32,030 nucleotides of DNA. It comes from Myxococcales bacterium. GTDB lineage: Bacteria; Myxococcota_A; UBA9042; GCA-2863065. Shown in pieces: positions 24,383 to 30,973 of this stretch; within the stretch, counting starts at the first letter, position 1, and every line of letters begins with the position of its first letter. The translations under genes were made by a program, and so were the position numbers. Location of the stretch: the NCBI GenBank assembly GCA_018780435.1, contig JADMJS010000588.1, positions 1 through 32,030 on the forward strand. Reading direction: 5' to 3'. The notes under the pieces were generated by a model. The model saw only the letters and a list, made by a program, of their open reading frames with translations. It was not told the DNA's origin and did no database searches.

Positions 24383-25341
24383 ACGCTCGGCGCGCCGCGA
24401 TCCTCGTCACGGCGCTTCTAGCCTCATGTACGCACGTGATTGTCCCCGAGAGGCCTCTGCCGCCGCGACGCAGCGCGCACGACGACCGGCGTGCGCCCGA
24501 CCGCCGACCTATCGAGGATCAGCACGCCGCCCTGCGCCTCGGCACGCCGTCTCCGGCCGCCGGCGCGGCGCTGTGTCGTCGTCTCCAACGCCTCGTGGAG
24601 ACGCACCGCTGGAACATGAACGCGTGCCCGGACGGGCTTGAGTGGCGGCAGGTCGGCGTCTCGGCACTCGGCGAACCGCTGCTCATCGCGGAGCTCGGCA
24701 CCGTCGATGCGCCACTCTCCGTGCTCGTGCTCTCGATGGTCCACCCCGACGAGATGACGCCCCTCCACGCCACGCTCATGCTCCTGAACCGTCTGGCGTC
24801 CGCACCGCCGACCGGCGTTCGGGTCGTGGTGGCGCCGCTCGTAAACCCGGATGGGCTCTGGCGAAAGGAGCCATCGCGCTCGAATGCCCGCGGCGTCGAC
24901 CTCAATCGCAACTTCCCGGCGACGGACTGGGCGCCGACCCGCCATTTACCCTGGAAGGGAAAGCTCATCGCCGACTTGCGCCGCTTCCCCGGCGACCGAC
25001 CGGCGACCGAGCCGGAGACGCTCTTTCAGATGGCCCTCGTCACGATGTTGCGACCACACCGGATCGTCACCCTACACGCCCCGTGGGGGCTCCTCGACTA
25101 CGATGGGCCCGAGGTGGGGCTCGAGAGAGCGGCGCTCGCACGCGAGGCGATGCGGTCCTTCATGCGGATCCGGAAGCGCCCCCGAGCACATGGTCGCGTC
25201 TCCGGCTCGCTCGGGAGCTGGGCCGGGAGAGACCACGGGATCCCCTGTTATACCGTGGAGTTACCGTCATCGCATCCCTACGATGGACCGCGCTTCACGC
25301 CGGCGTTTTGGGCGGCGTTCGAGGTGCTCGTGACGCCCTGA
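24379..25341 (+). CDS. M14-family zinc carboxypeptidase/amidase lipoprotein (MpaA-like)
   Basis: This 320-aa predicted lipoprotein (lipobox LASC, Cys17) carries an M14 peptidase domain. The zinc triad is visible as HPDE (H..E) in LSMVHPDEMTP and the later His in IVTLHAPWG. Between them lie VNPDGL and the substrate-binding motif RGVDLNRNFPATDW; the general-base Glu is in CYTVELPSS. RGVDLNRNFP with W and the compact size resemble the murein tripeptide amidase MpaA, so cleavage of peptidoglycan peptides in the envelope is likely, although MpaA itself is not a lipoprotein. The GTG start overlaps the kinase TGA as GTGA, so it is coupled to the pilus operon. It ends 4 bases before a convergent gene. 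Confidence 0.86.
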   Translation: MNARRAAILVTALLASCTHVIVPERPLPPRRSAHDDRRAPDRRPIEDQHAALRLGTPSPAAGAALCRRLQRLVETHRWNMNACPDGLEWRQVGVSALGEPLLIAELGTVDAPLSVLVLSMVHPDEMTPLHATLMLLNRLASAPPTGVRVVVAPLVNPDGLWRKEPSRSNARGVDLNRNFPATDWAPTRHLPWKGKLIADLRRFPGDRPATEPETLFQMALVTMLRPHRIVTLHAPWGLLDYDGPEVGLERAALAREAMRSFMRIRKRPRAHGRVSGSLGSWAGRDHGIPCYTVELPSSHPYDGPRFTPAFWAAFEVLVTP

Positions 25342-25345
25342 GCCG

Positions 25346-26833
25346 CTAGCCCGGAAACCAGAGCGCGTCGCGTTCGAGGAGCGCCTGTGCGGCGGTGAGG
25401 ACGCCGCCGTAGACCTGTTCGGGCGCCGCGCCGTGCCCGCGTGCAATGCCGTCGGCGATGGCCCGCAAGGTGCGTGAGCCGTCACAGGACGCGAGGACTT
25501 GGGCCGTCGCGGGGTCGACTTGCATCCGGGTGCGCAGGCCTCGACGAATGCGGAGCTCTAGGTGTGACGTGAGCCACCCGTTGCCGCGCGTGGCGCCCGT
25601 CGTGTGAAGCTCCACGTCCGGTGACGCCCGGAACGCCGTGTCGAGGAGGCTGTCGCCGGTCGCGTTCTGCATGGCGTCGCGATAGGCAAAGCCGCGTAGG
25701 ATCGCGGCGCCGCCGCCGGAGTCGACGTCGTCGGCTTCCGAGGAGCGAAACCAGTTCCGTCCGGAGCGCCTGCGCAGGGAGACGACGCCTGCGCCGATCC
25801 CGGTCACGTTCTGGGCATCGAACCAGGACAACCACTCTTCGACGCGGGCAGCGTAACTCTGTGGCGTGTGGACCTCGAGCTCCCGGATGAACTTCTCAGC
25901 GTGGCTGGCGGGGCTTTGATAACGCGTCCGCATGACCCAGACGTCACAGCCCGCGTTGTCGAACCACTCCGACAGTCGATCGCCGAACTCGACGCCCTCG
26001 TACTCGAGCCACTGAAGCGTGAACTGGCCGAAGCCGCCATCGGCGATGGCGGACGGGAGCTCGCGTGCGACGCGCCTCACGAAGCTCTCGCCAGCCATCC
26101 CACCGTCGCGGTAGGCGAGTCCGCCCTCCGGAGTGATGACGTGCGGCGCGTTCATCGTGACGAGATCGAAGGTCTGACCCGCGACGGGCGCCAGCATGTC
26201 GCCGGCCGCTGCTGTCACGTTGTCGCACGCGTTCAGCAGCGCGTTGAAGCGTGTGTAGCAGATCGAACGCTCGAGGAGATCGGTCGCGACGACGTGGCCG
26301 CAGTGAGCCGCACGTACGAGAGCGGTGGCGCCGCAGCCGGTGCCGAGGTCGAGCGCGCGTCCGAAGGGCCGATGGGGAACGGCGTCGAGCAGGCCCGCGG
26401 TGGTGGTGGCGACGCCCATCACATAGTCGCTCGGGCGGGCGATGCCCTCTTCGACGCGGTCGTAGGCCACGAGGACGCCGCGCTGCGGCGCGAGGCAGAT
26501 CGGAGAATAAAGGCGGCCGTCGGGGGCGCGGGCGAGGAGGCCACCGTCCACCCACTCAGCGATCGACATAGGCGCGATCGCGCGCCGCACCGCGTCCTCG
26601 GAGGCCGTCACCCCAAAGGCGTAGAGCCGAAGAAAGACGTCGAGCGCGACGTCTTCCGAGAGGGCGTGAACGAAGCGCGGCGTGGTCATCGCTTCGACGG
26701 GGACGAGCTCGACCTTGGGGGCGAGGTAGTCTCGAATAGTCGCCTCGGAGTACTCGACGGCGGCGAAGACGTCCGCGACCCGCGACACGAAAGCCGGATT
26801 GAGGTCGAGCGGGGCGTGGCGTGGCCTGTTCAT
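25346..26833 (-). CDS. Two-domain SAM-dependent methyltransferase, substrate unknown
   Basis: This is a 495-aa protein with a central class I methyltransferase domain of the MTS/HemK type. Motif I is ALDLGTGCGATALVRAA (about 160-176), then VVATDLLERSICYTRFNALLN and FDLVTMNAPHVITP. The last motif replaces the usual NPPY/NPPF of N- or O-methylating HemK relatives with NAPH (228-231). The N-terminal 150 residues form a helical domain (DVFLRLYAFGVTASEDAVRR), and the C-terminal 200 residues form an extra domain ending in a winged-helix-like ILASCDGSRTLRAIADGI region. Similar long proteins occur in actinobacteria, from memory. The start is ATG 26833, 5 bases after the rpoH stop, so the two are an operon. 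Confidence 0.82.
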   Translation of the reverse strand: MNRPRHAPLDLNPAFVSRVADVFAAVEYSEATIRDYLAPKVELVPVEAMTTPRFVHALSEDVALDVFLRLYAFGVTASEDAVRRAIAPMSIAEWVDGGLLARAPDGRLYSPICLAPQRGVLVAYDRVEEGIARPSDYVMGVATTTAGLLDAVPHRPFGRALDLGTGCGATALVRAAHCGHVVATDLLERSICYTRFNALLNACDNVTAAAGDMLAPVAGQTFDLVTMNAPHVITPEGGLAYRDGGMAGESFVRRVARELPSAIADGGFGQFTLQWLEYEGVEFGDRLSEWFDNAGCDVWVMRTRYQSPASHAEKFIRELEVHTPQSYAARVEEWLSWFDAQNVTGIGAGVVSLRRRSGRNWFRSSEADDVDSGGGAAILRGFAYRDAMQNATGDSLLDTAFRASPDVELHTTGATRGNGWLTSHLELRIRRGLRTRMQVDPATAQVLASCDGSRTLRAIADGIARGHGAAPEQVYGGVLTAAQALLERDALWFPG

Positions 26834-26838
26834 GAGGA

Positions 26839-27732
26839 CTAGCCCTCGATGTCGGCGGTGCCGAGGTGGGCCAGCGCTTTCTTGAGCTTGTCCTTCACGC
26901 GCACTTCGAGCTGTCGCGCGCGCTCACGGCTGATGCCGAACTTCTCCCCGATGTCCGAGAGCGACTCGGGCTCGTCCGCGAGCAGACGGTGCTCGAGGAT
27001 GTAACGCCCGCGGTCATCGAGCTCGTCGAGGGTCGCCTTGATGGCCGCTTGGACCGTGAGGCGGATGTCTTCGGTTGCGAGCTCGTCTTCAGCGCTAGGC
27101 GCTTTGGACGGCAGCCGCATCACGTGAGTAGTGGCGCTGTCGTCGCCCACCGCGGCGTCGAGGGAGAAGTCGCGACGGGCGAGCATCAAATCTTCGCGTG
27201 CGTCGTTCATGGCCGGGCGATCGCCCGCCTCCGCCGCGATGAGGTAGTGGCTCTCTTCGGAGTTGGCGTCCCCGCCCAGCTCAAGCGCCGTCCCTGGCTC
27301 GGCGTTGCCGTCCTCCGCAGCCTGTACGGCGCGCCGTTTGCCGAAGAGCGCCTTGCGCCGGGCCGATACGGGCACCATGGACCAGTTCTTGATGACGTAG
27401 TTTTGGATGTACGCCTTGATCCACCAGACCGCGTACGAGATCAGCCGATAGCCGCGGTCTGGGTCGAACTTCGAGACCGCGTGCATCAGCCCAATGTTGC
27501 CTTCCTGGATGAGGTCGGTGACGCGGATGTTGTAGTTCTTGTATTCAAACGCGATCTTGACCACGAAGCGGAGGTTCGAAGCCACCAGCTTTTTGGCAGC
27601 GTCGATGTCGCCTTCGTCCTTCAAGCGGCGCGCGAGCTCGCGCTCTTCGTCGCGGGTCAGCAAGGGCACGCGCCCGACTTCCAGCATGTACTGGTCGAGC
27701 GAGTGATGGACGACAGGTAGGTTGCTCGACAT
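26839..27732 (-). CDS. rpoH: RpoH-like (sigma-32) RNA polymerase sigma factor
   Basis: This is a group 3/4-like sigma factor of the heat-shock type, 297 aa. Region 1.2 is HSLDQYMLEVGRVPLLTRDEE. Region 2 spans LVASNLRFVVKIAFEYKNYN, DLIQEGNIGLMHAVSKFDPD and YAVWWIKAYIQNYVIKNWS (about 50-120). The RpoH box, QRKLFFNLR in E. coli, is degenerate here as RRKALFGKR (125-133). Region 4 has LDDRGRYILEHRLLADEP and the helix-turn-helix LSDIGEKFGISRERARQLE. The central part (134-200) is Ala/Glu/Asp-rich and poorly matched to region 3, though DFSLDAAVGDDS still resembles RpoH. A heat-shock-like promoter upstream of clpB fits this regulator, although several RpoH-type sigmas can coexist in Myxococcota. Confidence 0.88.
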   Translation of the reverse strand: MSSNLPVVHHSLDQYMLEVGRVPLLTRDEERELARRLKDEGDIDAAKKLVASNLRFVVKIAFEYKNYNIRVTDLIQEGNIGLMHAVSKFDPDRGYRLISYAVWWIKAYIQNYVIKNWSMVPVSARRKALFGKRRAVQAAEDGNAEPGTALELGGDANSEESHYLIAAEAGDRPAMNDAREDLMLARRDFSLDAAVGDDSATTHVMRLPSKAPSAEDELATEDIRLTVQAAIKATLDELDDRGRYILEHRLLADEPESLSDIGEKFGISRERARQLEVRVKDKLKKALAHLGTADIEG

Positions 27733-27853
27733 GGGCCCCCGTGCGCCCCGCCAGCCCCTCAGGGAGCGCCGTGCGCCGCGAAAAAGAGCGGGCCGGCAGG
27801 CAGGGCGGCTGAGTCAGGATCGACGTTCTGGACCGCCTCGTGCGAAAGCGCGC

Positions 27854-27882
27854 TTGACAGCCAGGCCGCGGGGGGTTTAGCA
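27854..27882 (+). promoter_or_regulatory. Candidate promoter of the small-protein/DUF1844 pair
   Basis: A perfect TTGACA at 27854-27859 is followed after 17 bases by TTAGCA at 27877-27882, a weak -10. It lies in the gap divergent from rpoH, about 64 bases before the downstream start. An imperfect hairpin (ACACCGG at 27902-27908 with CCGGTGT at 27915-27921) falls in the predicted 5' leader. Confidence 0.4.
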
Positions 27883-27945
27883 GTACGGCCCTTTTAAGGC
27901 AACACCGGCGTTTCCCGGTGTCGCCGACTTCAGAAGAGGTTTCTC

Positions 27946-28221
27946 GTGGTGAACGCGCTCTTTCTCGACCAACGACTCCATGAGCGAGGTCTTCGCGACA
28001 AGCACATCACGAAGGATGAGCTCGAAGGCAACTCGGCAGCCCTGCCCGACCGGTCCGACAACCTCGTGGAGTTCGACGCCGCCGGCAATCCGACCAACCT
28101 GCCGCGCCGCAAGCTCAAGTCTCTGCCGGTGAAGCCGGGCGAGCCCGAGTCCGAGCACAGCGACGGCAGCGCGTCGGGCGACATGCTCTCCGAGGCGTGG
28201 GACGAAGGTCCGGACGTCTGA
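27946..28221 (+). CDS. Small hydrophilic protein upstream of DUF1844
   Basis: This 91-aa frame starts GTG with AGAAGAGG 6 bases upstream. The N-terminus NALFLDQRLHERGLRDKHIT, followed by KDELEGNSAALPDRSDNLVEF, resembles small conserved myxobacterial proteins of the form LDQRL.ERGLRDG.LT, from memory. The C-terminal half is charged and disordered-looking (Pro/Glu/Ser). There is no signal or TM. Its stop overlaps the DUF1844 ATG by one base (TGATGA), so the two are probably made together. Function unknown. Confidence 0.75.
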   Translation: MVNALFLDQRLHERGLRDKHITKDELEGNSAALPDRSDNLVEFDAAGNPTNLPRRKLKSLPVKPGEPESEHSDGSASGDMLSEAWDEGPDV

Positions 28222-28484
28222 TGAGCGATCAGGCCCAGACGGCGTCGAACTTCGACGCGCTGATCGGCGGCTTCGCGGCGTCGGGCATGATGGCGCTCGG
28301 GGCCATCCCCGACCCGGACACGCAGCAGACGCACGTGAATCTGCCGGTGGCCAAGCACTCCATCGACATGCTCTCGATGCTCCGCGAAAAGACGCGCGGC
28401 AACCTGAGCGAGTCCGAGTCCCGTGGCCTCGACAGCATCATCGCGCGTCTCGAGCTGCGTTTCGTCGAGCTCGCTCGGCGCTGA
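28221..28484 (+). CDS. DUF1844 family protein
   Basis: This is an 87-aa protein of unknown function matching the DUF1844 pattern: NFDALIGGFAASGMMALGAI, then VNLPVAKHSIDMLSMLREKT, RGNLSESESRGLDSIIARLE and LRFVELAR at the end. The family is small, helical and common in deltaproteobacteria, Acidobacteria and Planctomycetes. The ATG at 28221 overlaps the preceding stop. It ends 20 bases before a convergent aldolase-like gene. Confidence 0.87.
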   Translation: MSDQAQTASNFDALIGGFAASGMMALGAIPDPDTQQTHVNLPVAKHSIDMLSMLREKTRGNLSESESRGLDSIIARLELRFVELARR

Positions 28485-28504
28485 GCAGTAGTGCGCTGAC
28501 GCGG

Positions 28505-29161
28505 CTACCGAATCCGGGCCGCGTCGTAGACCGCCAGAAAGCGCCGCGTCGCGTCCGCGACCGAATCCCCCCACGCCACCACACCGTCTTCGTGTCCGGC
28601 CATCGCGAGCACGTTCGGGAGCCGCCAGGGTTTCTGACGGCTCTCGGCGACCAACGTGCGCGCCGCCGCCGCCATCTCGGGAGTGCCGTACGCCACCGCC
28701 TTGGGCACCTGCGGCGCGCCATGAGCGAGCAGCCATAGCCACGTCTGCCGCTCGTGGCCATGAACCACCGCCCTCACCGCCAAGTCGGCGTCGTAGATCG
28801 ACGCGTGCGTGAGCGACTCACTCGACGGGTCGACCGGCCCTTCGGCCCAAACCCGGTTCTGGTCATGGTCGTAGCGCACGACGGTGACGTAGTCGTCGGC
28901 GCTGGTCTCGCGCTTCTCGCCGGTCTGGGTGCCGCTGACTAGGAACGCGCGCCGGCCCGTGGGCGCCGCCCAGGGGCCGACCCGCGCGCTCACGTTGCCG
29001 TAACACGCGTCATAGCGGCGACGGTCACAGCCGATCGCTTCGCGCACAAAGAGCTCGCTCCGGAAGCGAATGAGATCGTCTACGGCGGGGTCACGAGATC
29101 CCGCCAATTCGCGGCGTTCGAAGCTGTATTTCGTTACGCCGTCTTTGGGCTCTTGGGTCAC
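28505..29161 (-). CDS. Class II aldolase/adducin-domain protein
   Basis: This 218-aa cytoplasmic protein has the class II aldolase fold. YGNVSARVG with FLVSGTQTG forms the phosphate-binding N-terminal part; SSESLTHASIYDADLAVRAVVHGH supplies the Glu and the paired zinc-type His residues (H.H), and MAGHEDGVVAWG supplies the third His. Relatives act on sugar phosphates such as fuculose- or ribulose-phosphate or in methionine salvage; the exact substrate cannot be assigned. The start is GTG at 29161. The 117-base gap upstream holds a tandem palindrome that could be its operator. Confidence 0.82.
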   Translation of the reverse strand: MTQEPKDGVTKYSFERRELAGSRDPAVDDLIRFRSELFVREAIGCDRRRYDACYGNVSARVGPWAAPTGRRAFLVSGTQTGEKRETSADDYVTVVRYDHDQNRVWAEGPVDPSSESLTHASIYDADLAVRAVVHGHERQTWLWLLAHGAPQVPKAVAYGTPEMAAAARTLVAESRQKPWRLPNVLAMAGHEDGVVAWGDSVADATRRFLAVYDAARIR

Positions 29162-29241
29162 GTTCGGGCCTCCGGCGGCGGAGCTTAGCTCTGCACCCTG
29201 GCGCCTGTCACGGGGGGCGTCGGTTGCCTCCTTGGCCGGTC

Positions 29242-29275
29242 CAACAGATCTGTTGCCAACAGATCTGTTGACAAC
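29242..29275. repeat. Tandem 14-bp perfect palindromes
   Basis: CAACAGATCTGTTG, a perfect 14-bp palindrome, occurs at 29242-29255 and again at 29257-29270, a 15-base period. The second copy extends to a 24-bp imperfect palindrome (29252-29275, GTTG and CAAC outer arms). It lies 4 bases past the stop of the leftward hypothetical lipoprotein gene and about 80 bases before the aldolase start. It could be a double operator, a terminator-like structure without a T-tract, or a short repeat element. Confidence 0.8.
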
Positions 29276-29278
29276 AAT

Positions 29279-30190
29279 CTACGACCCGTGTGCGTGAGGT
29301 GCGCTGCACTCGAGGCTCACGGTCCCCACGGACCGGAGCGTGACGCCCGTCTCAAGCGGCGGCGTCTCCGTGGCCCACAGCTCCGCGTCGACGTCCGCGA
29401 TCTCGTAGCAGCTGTGGCCCTCGTGCTCGGGCGGCGCCGGGACCGTCCGCACGTGCCGCCAGGTCTTTCGGAAGACTCGGCGCTCACCGTCGGCCACATA
29501 GGCGTCCATGCGCGCCTCCCCGTCGTGATAGGCCATGGCAAGGTCGCTCAAGATCGCCCAATCGATCGCCTCGGGCCGGAGCCGGGTCAGCGTCGCGTCG
29601 ACCTCGGAACGCCAAGGGGATTCGGCGCCGCCGGGGCGTTCGCCTGAGGCAGCCAGCGTCAGCTTGTCCCCGAGAGCGAGCAGGTCCGTCGGGCACGCCG
29701 GGCAGTCGAAGCGGTGGCCCCCACTCGACCCGGCGCCGAGCACGATGCCGATGGACGTGCGGCCGGCGTCGGCGGTCGCCATCAGCTCGATGCGCTCGGC
29801 CTCGCCCGGATGGAGGATAGTGAACACGGCCGGCGCCGCCCGCTCAAGCCAGGCTACGACCGCGCCCTCCGGGAACCCGGCGCGTTCGGTCAAGGCGCCA
29901 CCATCGCCGCCGAAGCCCCAGTTCAATTCGGTGAGGTCGGCGGCCCTCCCGGACCCAGTCCACACCGCGGTGTCACCCGACGTGAAGCGACCGATGAGCG
30001 AATGCAGCTCCGCTTCGGCCTCGGCGATGGCGCTGTCCTCGAATGCCGTCAGCGTGGGTGCGGTGGACACGTCCGCGGCGGTCGACTCCGTCGATTCGCA
30101 CCCGAGCCCGATGAGCCATGCCACAGCAAGGGCGGTGCTGCGTGCGGCGACGTTGTCCCCAGACCCGTGTGGCAGCTCCCGTCCTGACAT
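29279..30190 (-). CDS. Hypothetical exported protein, probable lipoprotein
   Basis: I do not recognise this 303-aa protein. The N-terminus has a polar stretch, a hydrophobic segment (STALAVAWLIGLG, about 18-30) and Cys31, giving a lipobox-like GLGC that is not canonical. The mature part is acidic, with EAELHSLIGRF, GAVVAWLERAAPAVFTILHP, a CPAC motif at about residues 165-168 and a late Cys pair, so disulfides or metal binding are possible. The ending SAPHAHGS contains two His. The ATG has a strong GGAGGG about 4 bases upstream. A 12-bp inverted repeat lies just before the start. Confidence 0.75.
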   Translation of the reverse strand: MSGRELPHGSGDNVAARSTALAVAWLIGLGCESTESTAADVSTAPTLTAFEDSAIAEAEAELHSLIGRFTSGDTAVWTGSGRAADLTELNWGFGGDGGALTERAGFPEGAVVAWLERAAPAVFTILHPGEAERIELMATADAGRTSIGIVLGAGSSGGHRFDCPACPTDLLALGDKLTLAASGERPGGAESPWRSEVDATLTRLRPEAIDWAILSDLAMAYHDGEARMDAYVADGERRVFRKTWRHVRTVPAPPEHEGHSCYEIADVDAELWATETPPLETGVTLRSVGTVSLECSAPHAHGS

Positions 30191-30205
30191 GTAACCCTCC
30201 AGCTC

Positions 30206-30246
30206 AGGGCTCGGTCGAATCTCTCACGTTGTTACGACCGAGCCCT
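30206..30246. promoter_or_regulatory. 12-bp perfect inverted repeat upstream of hypothetical lipoprotein
   Basis: AGGGCTCGGTCG (30206-30217) and CGACCGAGCCCT (30235-30246) form a perfect 12-bp stem with a 17-base loop, 15 bases upstream of the leftward ATG at 30190. It may be the terminator of the upstream CZB gene, an operator, or a leader hairpin. There is no T-tract. Confidence 0.6.
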
Positions 30247-30346
30247 TGGCCCCGTCGGCGTCAGGTTACTGGATGGTGCTCCTCCGCCGCCACGAAATGC
30301 GGGGTTGCGGGCAGCGCTCGGGTGGGGGCCGCCCGTGCGGGGACCG

Positions 30347-30718
30347 TCAGCGGAAAGCGGCGGGAGCCGGTGCGACCGCCTTCTTCAATGAGAGGATCGC
30401 CGTGATGACCTCGCTGGAGACCCGGGAGTATGCCGATGTGGATCCGAGCAAGGTCTCTGCTTCCGCGTAGCGTGCGGCGTTGATGGCGGCGGCGACCTTA
30501 CCCGCCTCCCTGTGGAACTCCGCGTGCTTCGTCTTGCATGCCCCGAACGCCGCATGGCTTCGGACCGACGAGCTCTCGGGGCCATGGATCCATTTGCCGA
30601 GCGAACAACAGTCGTCACGGCTGATGTTTGCCGCGTCGAGCTTCTCTTGCCGAAGTAGAGCGCCCCGCAACTTGGTCTTCCATTCCGAGTGCGCAGCCAT
30701 CACCTTGTCGTAGTCCAT
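30347..30718 (-). CDS. Stand-alone CZB (chemoreceptor zinc-binding) domain protein
   Basis: This is a 123-aa soluble protein composed almost only of a CZB domain. The 3His/1Cys zinc set is visible: His10 in MAAHSEWKTKL, Cys38 in the CSLGKWIHG motif (C.LG.W), and His65 and His69 in KHAEFHREAG. In other bacteria CZB domains sit at the C-terminus of chemoreceptors or diguanylate cyclases and sense zinc or oxidants such as hypochlorous acid; here no effector domain is attached. The ATG has a very good AAGGAGTGA about 5 bases upstream. The Ala/Val-rich C-terminal tail looks flexible. Confidence 0.87.
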   Translation of the reverse strand: MDYDKVMAAHSEWKTKLRGALLRQEKLDAANISRDDCCSLGKWIHGPESSSVRSHAAFGACKTKHAEFHREAGKVAAAINAARYAEAETLLGSTSAYSRVSSEVITAILSLKKAVAPAPAAFR

Positions 30719-30900
30719 GCGGTCACTCCTTACGCCATCATCGTTGTCCCTGTGCGACTGGCTGGGCCACCGGCCCCCTATCGCGTCGCGGCAAGAGTTT
30801 CGTGACCAGGGAACGCACGCTTAAGCCGGGTGGACCGGAGTCAGGCCAGCGACGCGACACGGCGGTTGGGCGGCCCTTGAGGGAACTTCCGAACACCTGC

Positions 30901-30929
30901 GTTGACACCCGGTGGCCCCGCCCTATGTT
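30901..30929 (+). promoter_or_regulatory. Candidate heat-shock (sigma-32-like) promoter of clpB
   Basis: GTTGACA (30901-30907), 13 bases, then CCCTATGT (30921-30928) matches the sigma-32 pattern CTTGAAA-N13-CCCCATNT closely, 45 bases before the clpB ATG. The same bases also read as TTGACA-N16-TATGTT for a housekeeping sigma. The rpoH-like gene in this window makes the heat-shock reading plausible, but the two cannot be separated by eye. Confidence 0.55.
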
Positions 30930-30973
30930 TGGCTCCGTCCGGCCGGACCGACCTCAAACAGGGGAGATCACCA

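Noticed and set aside
27902..27921. 7-bp hairpin in the rpoH/DUF1844 divergent gap as a terminator or riboswitch
   Set aside because: The stem is short, there is no T-tract and no known riboswitch pattern; noted only as a leader feature.
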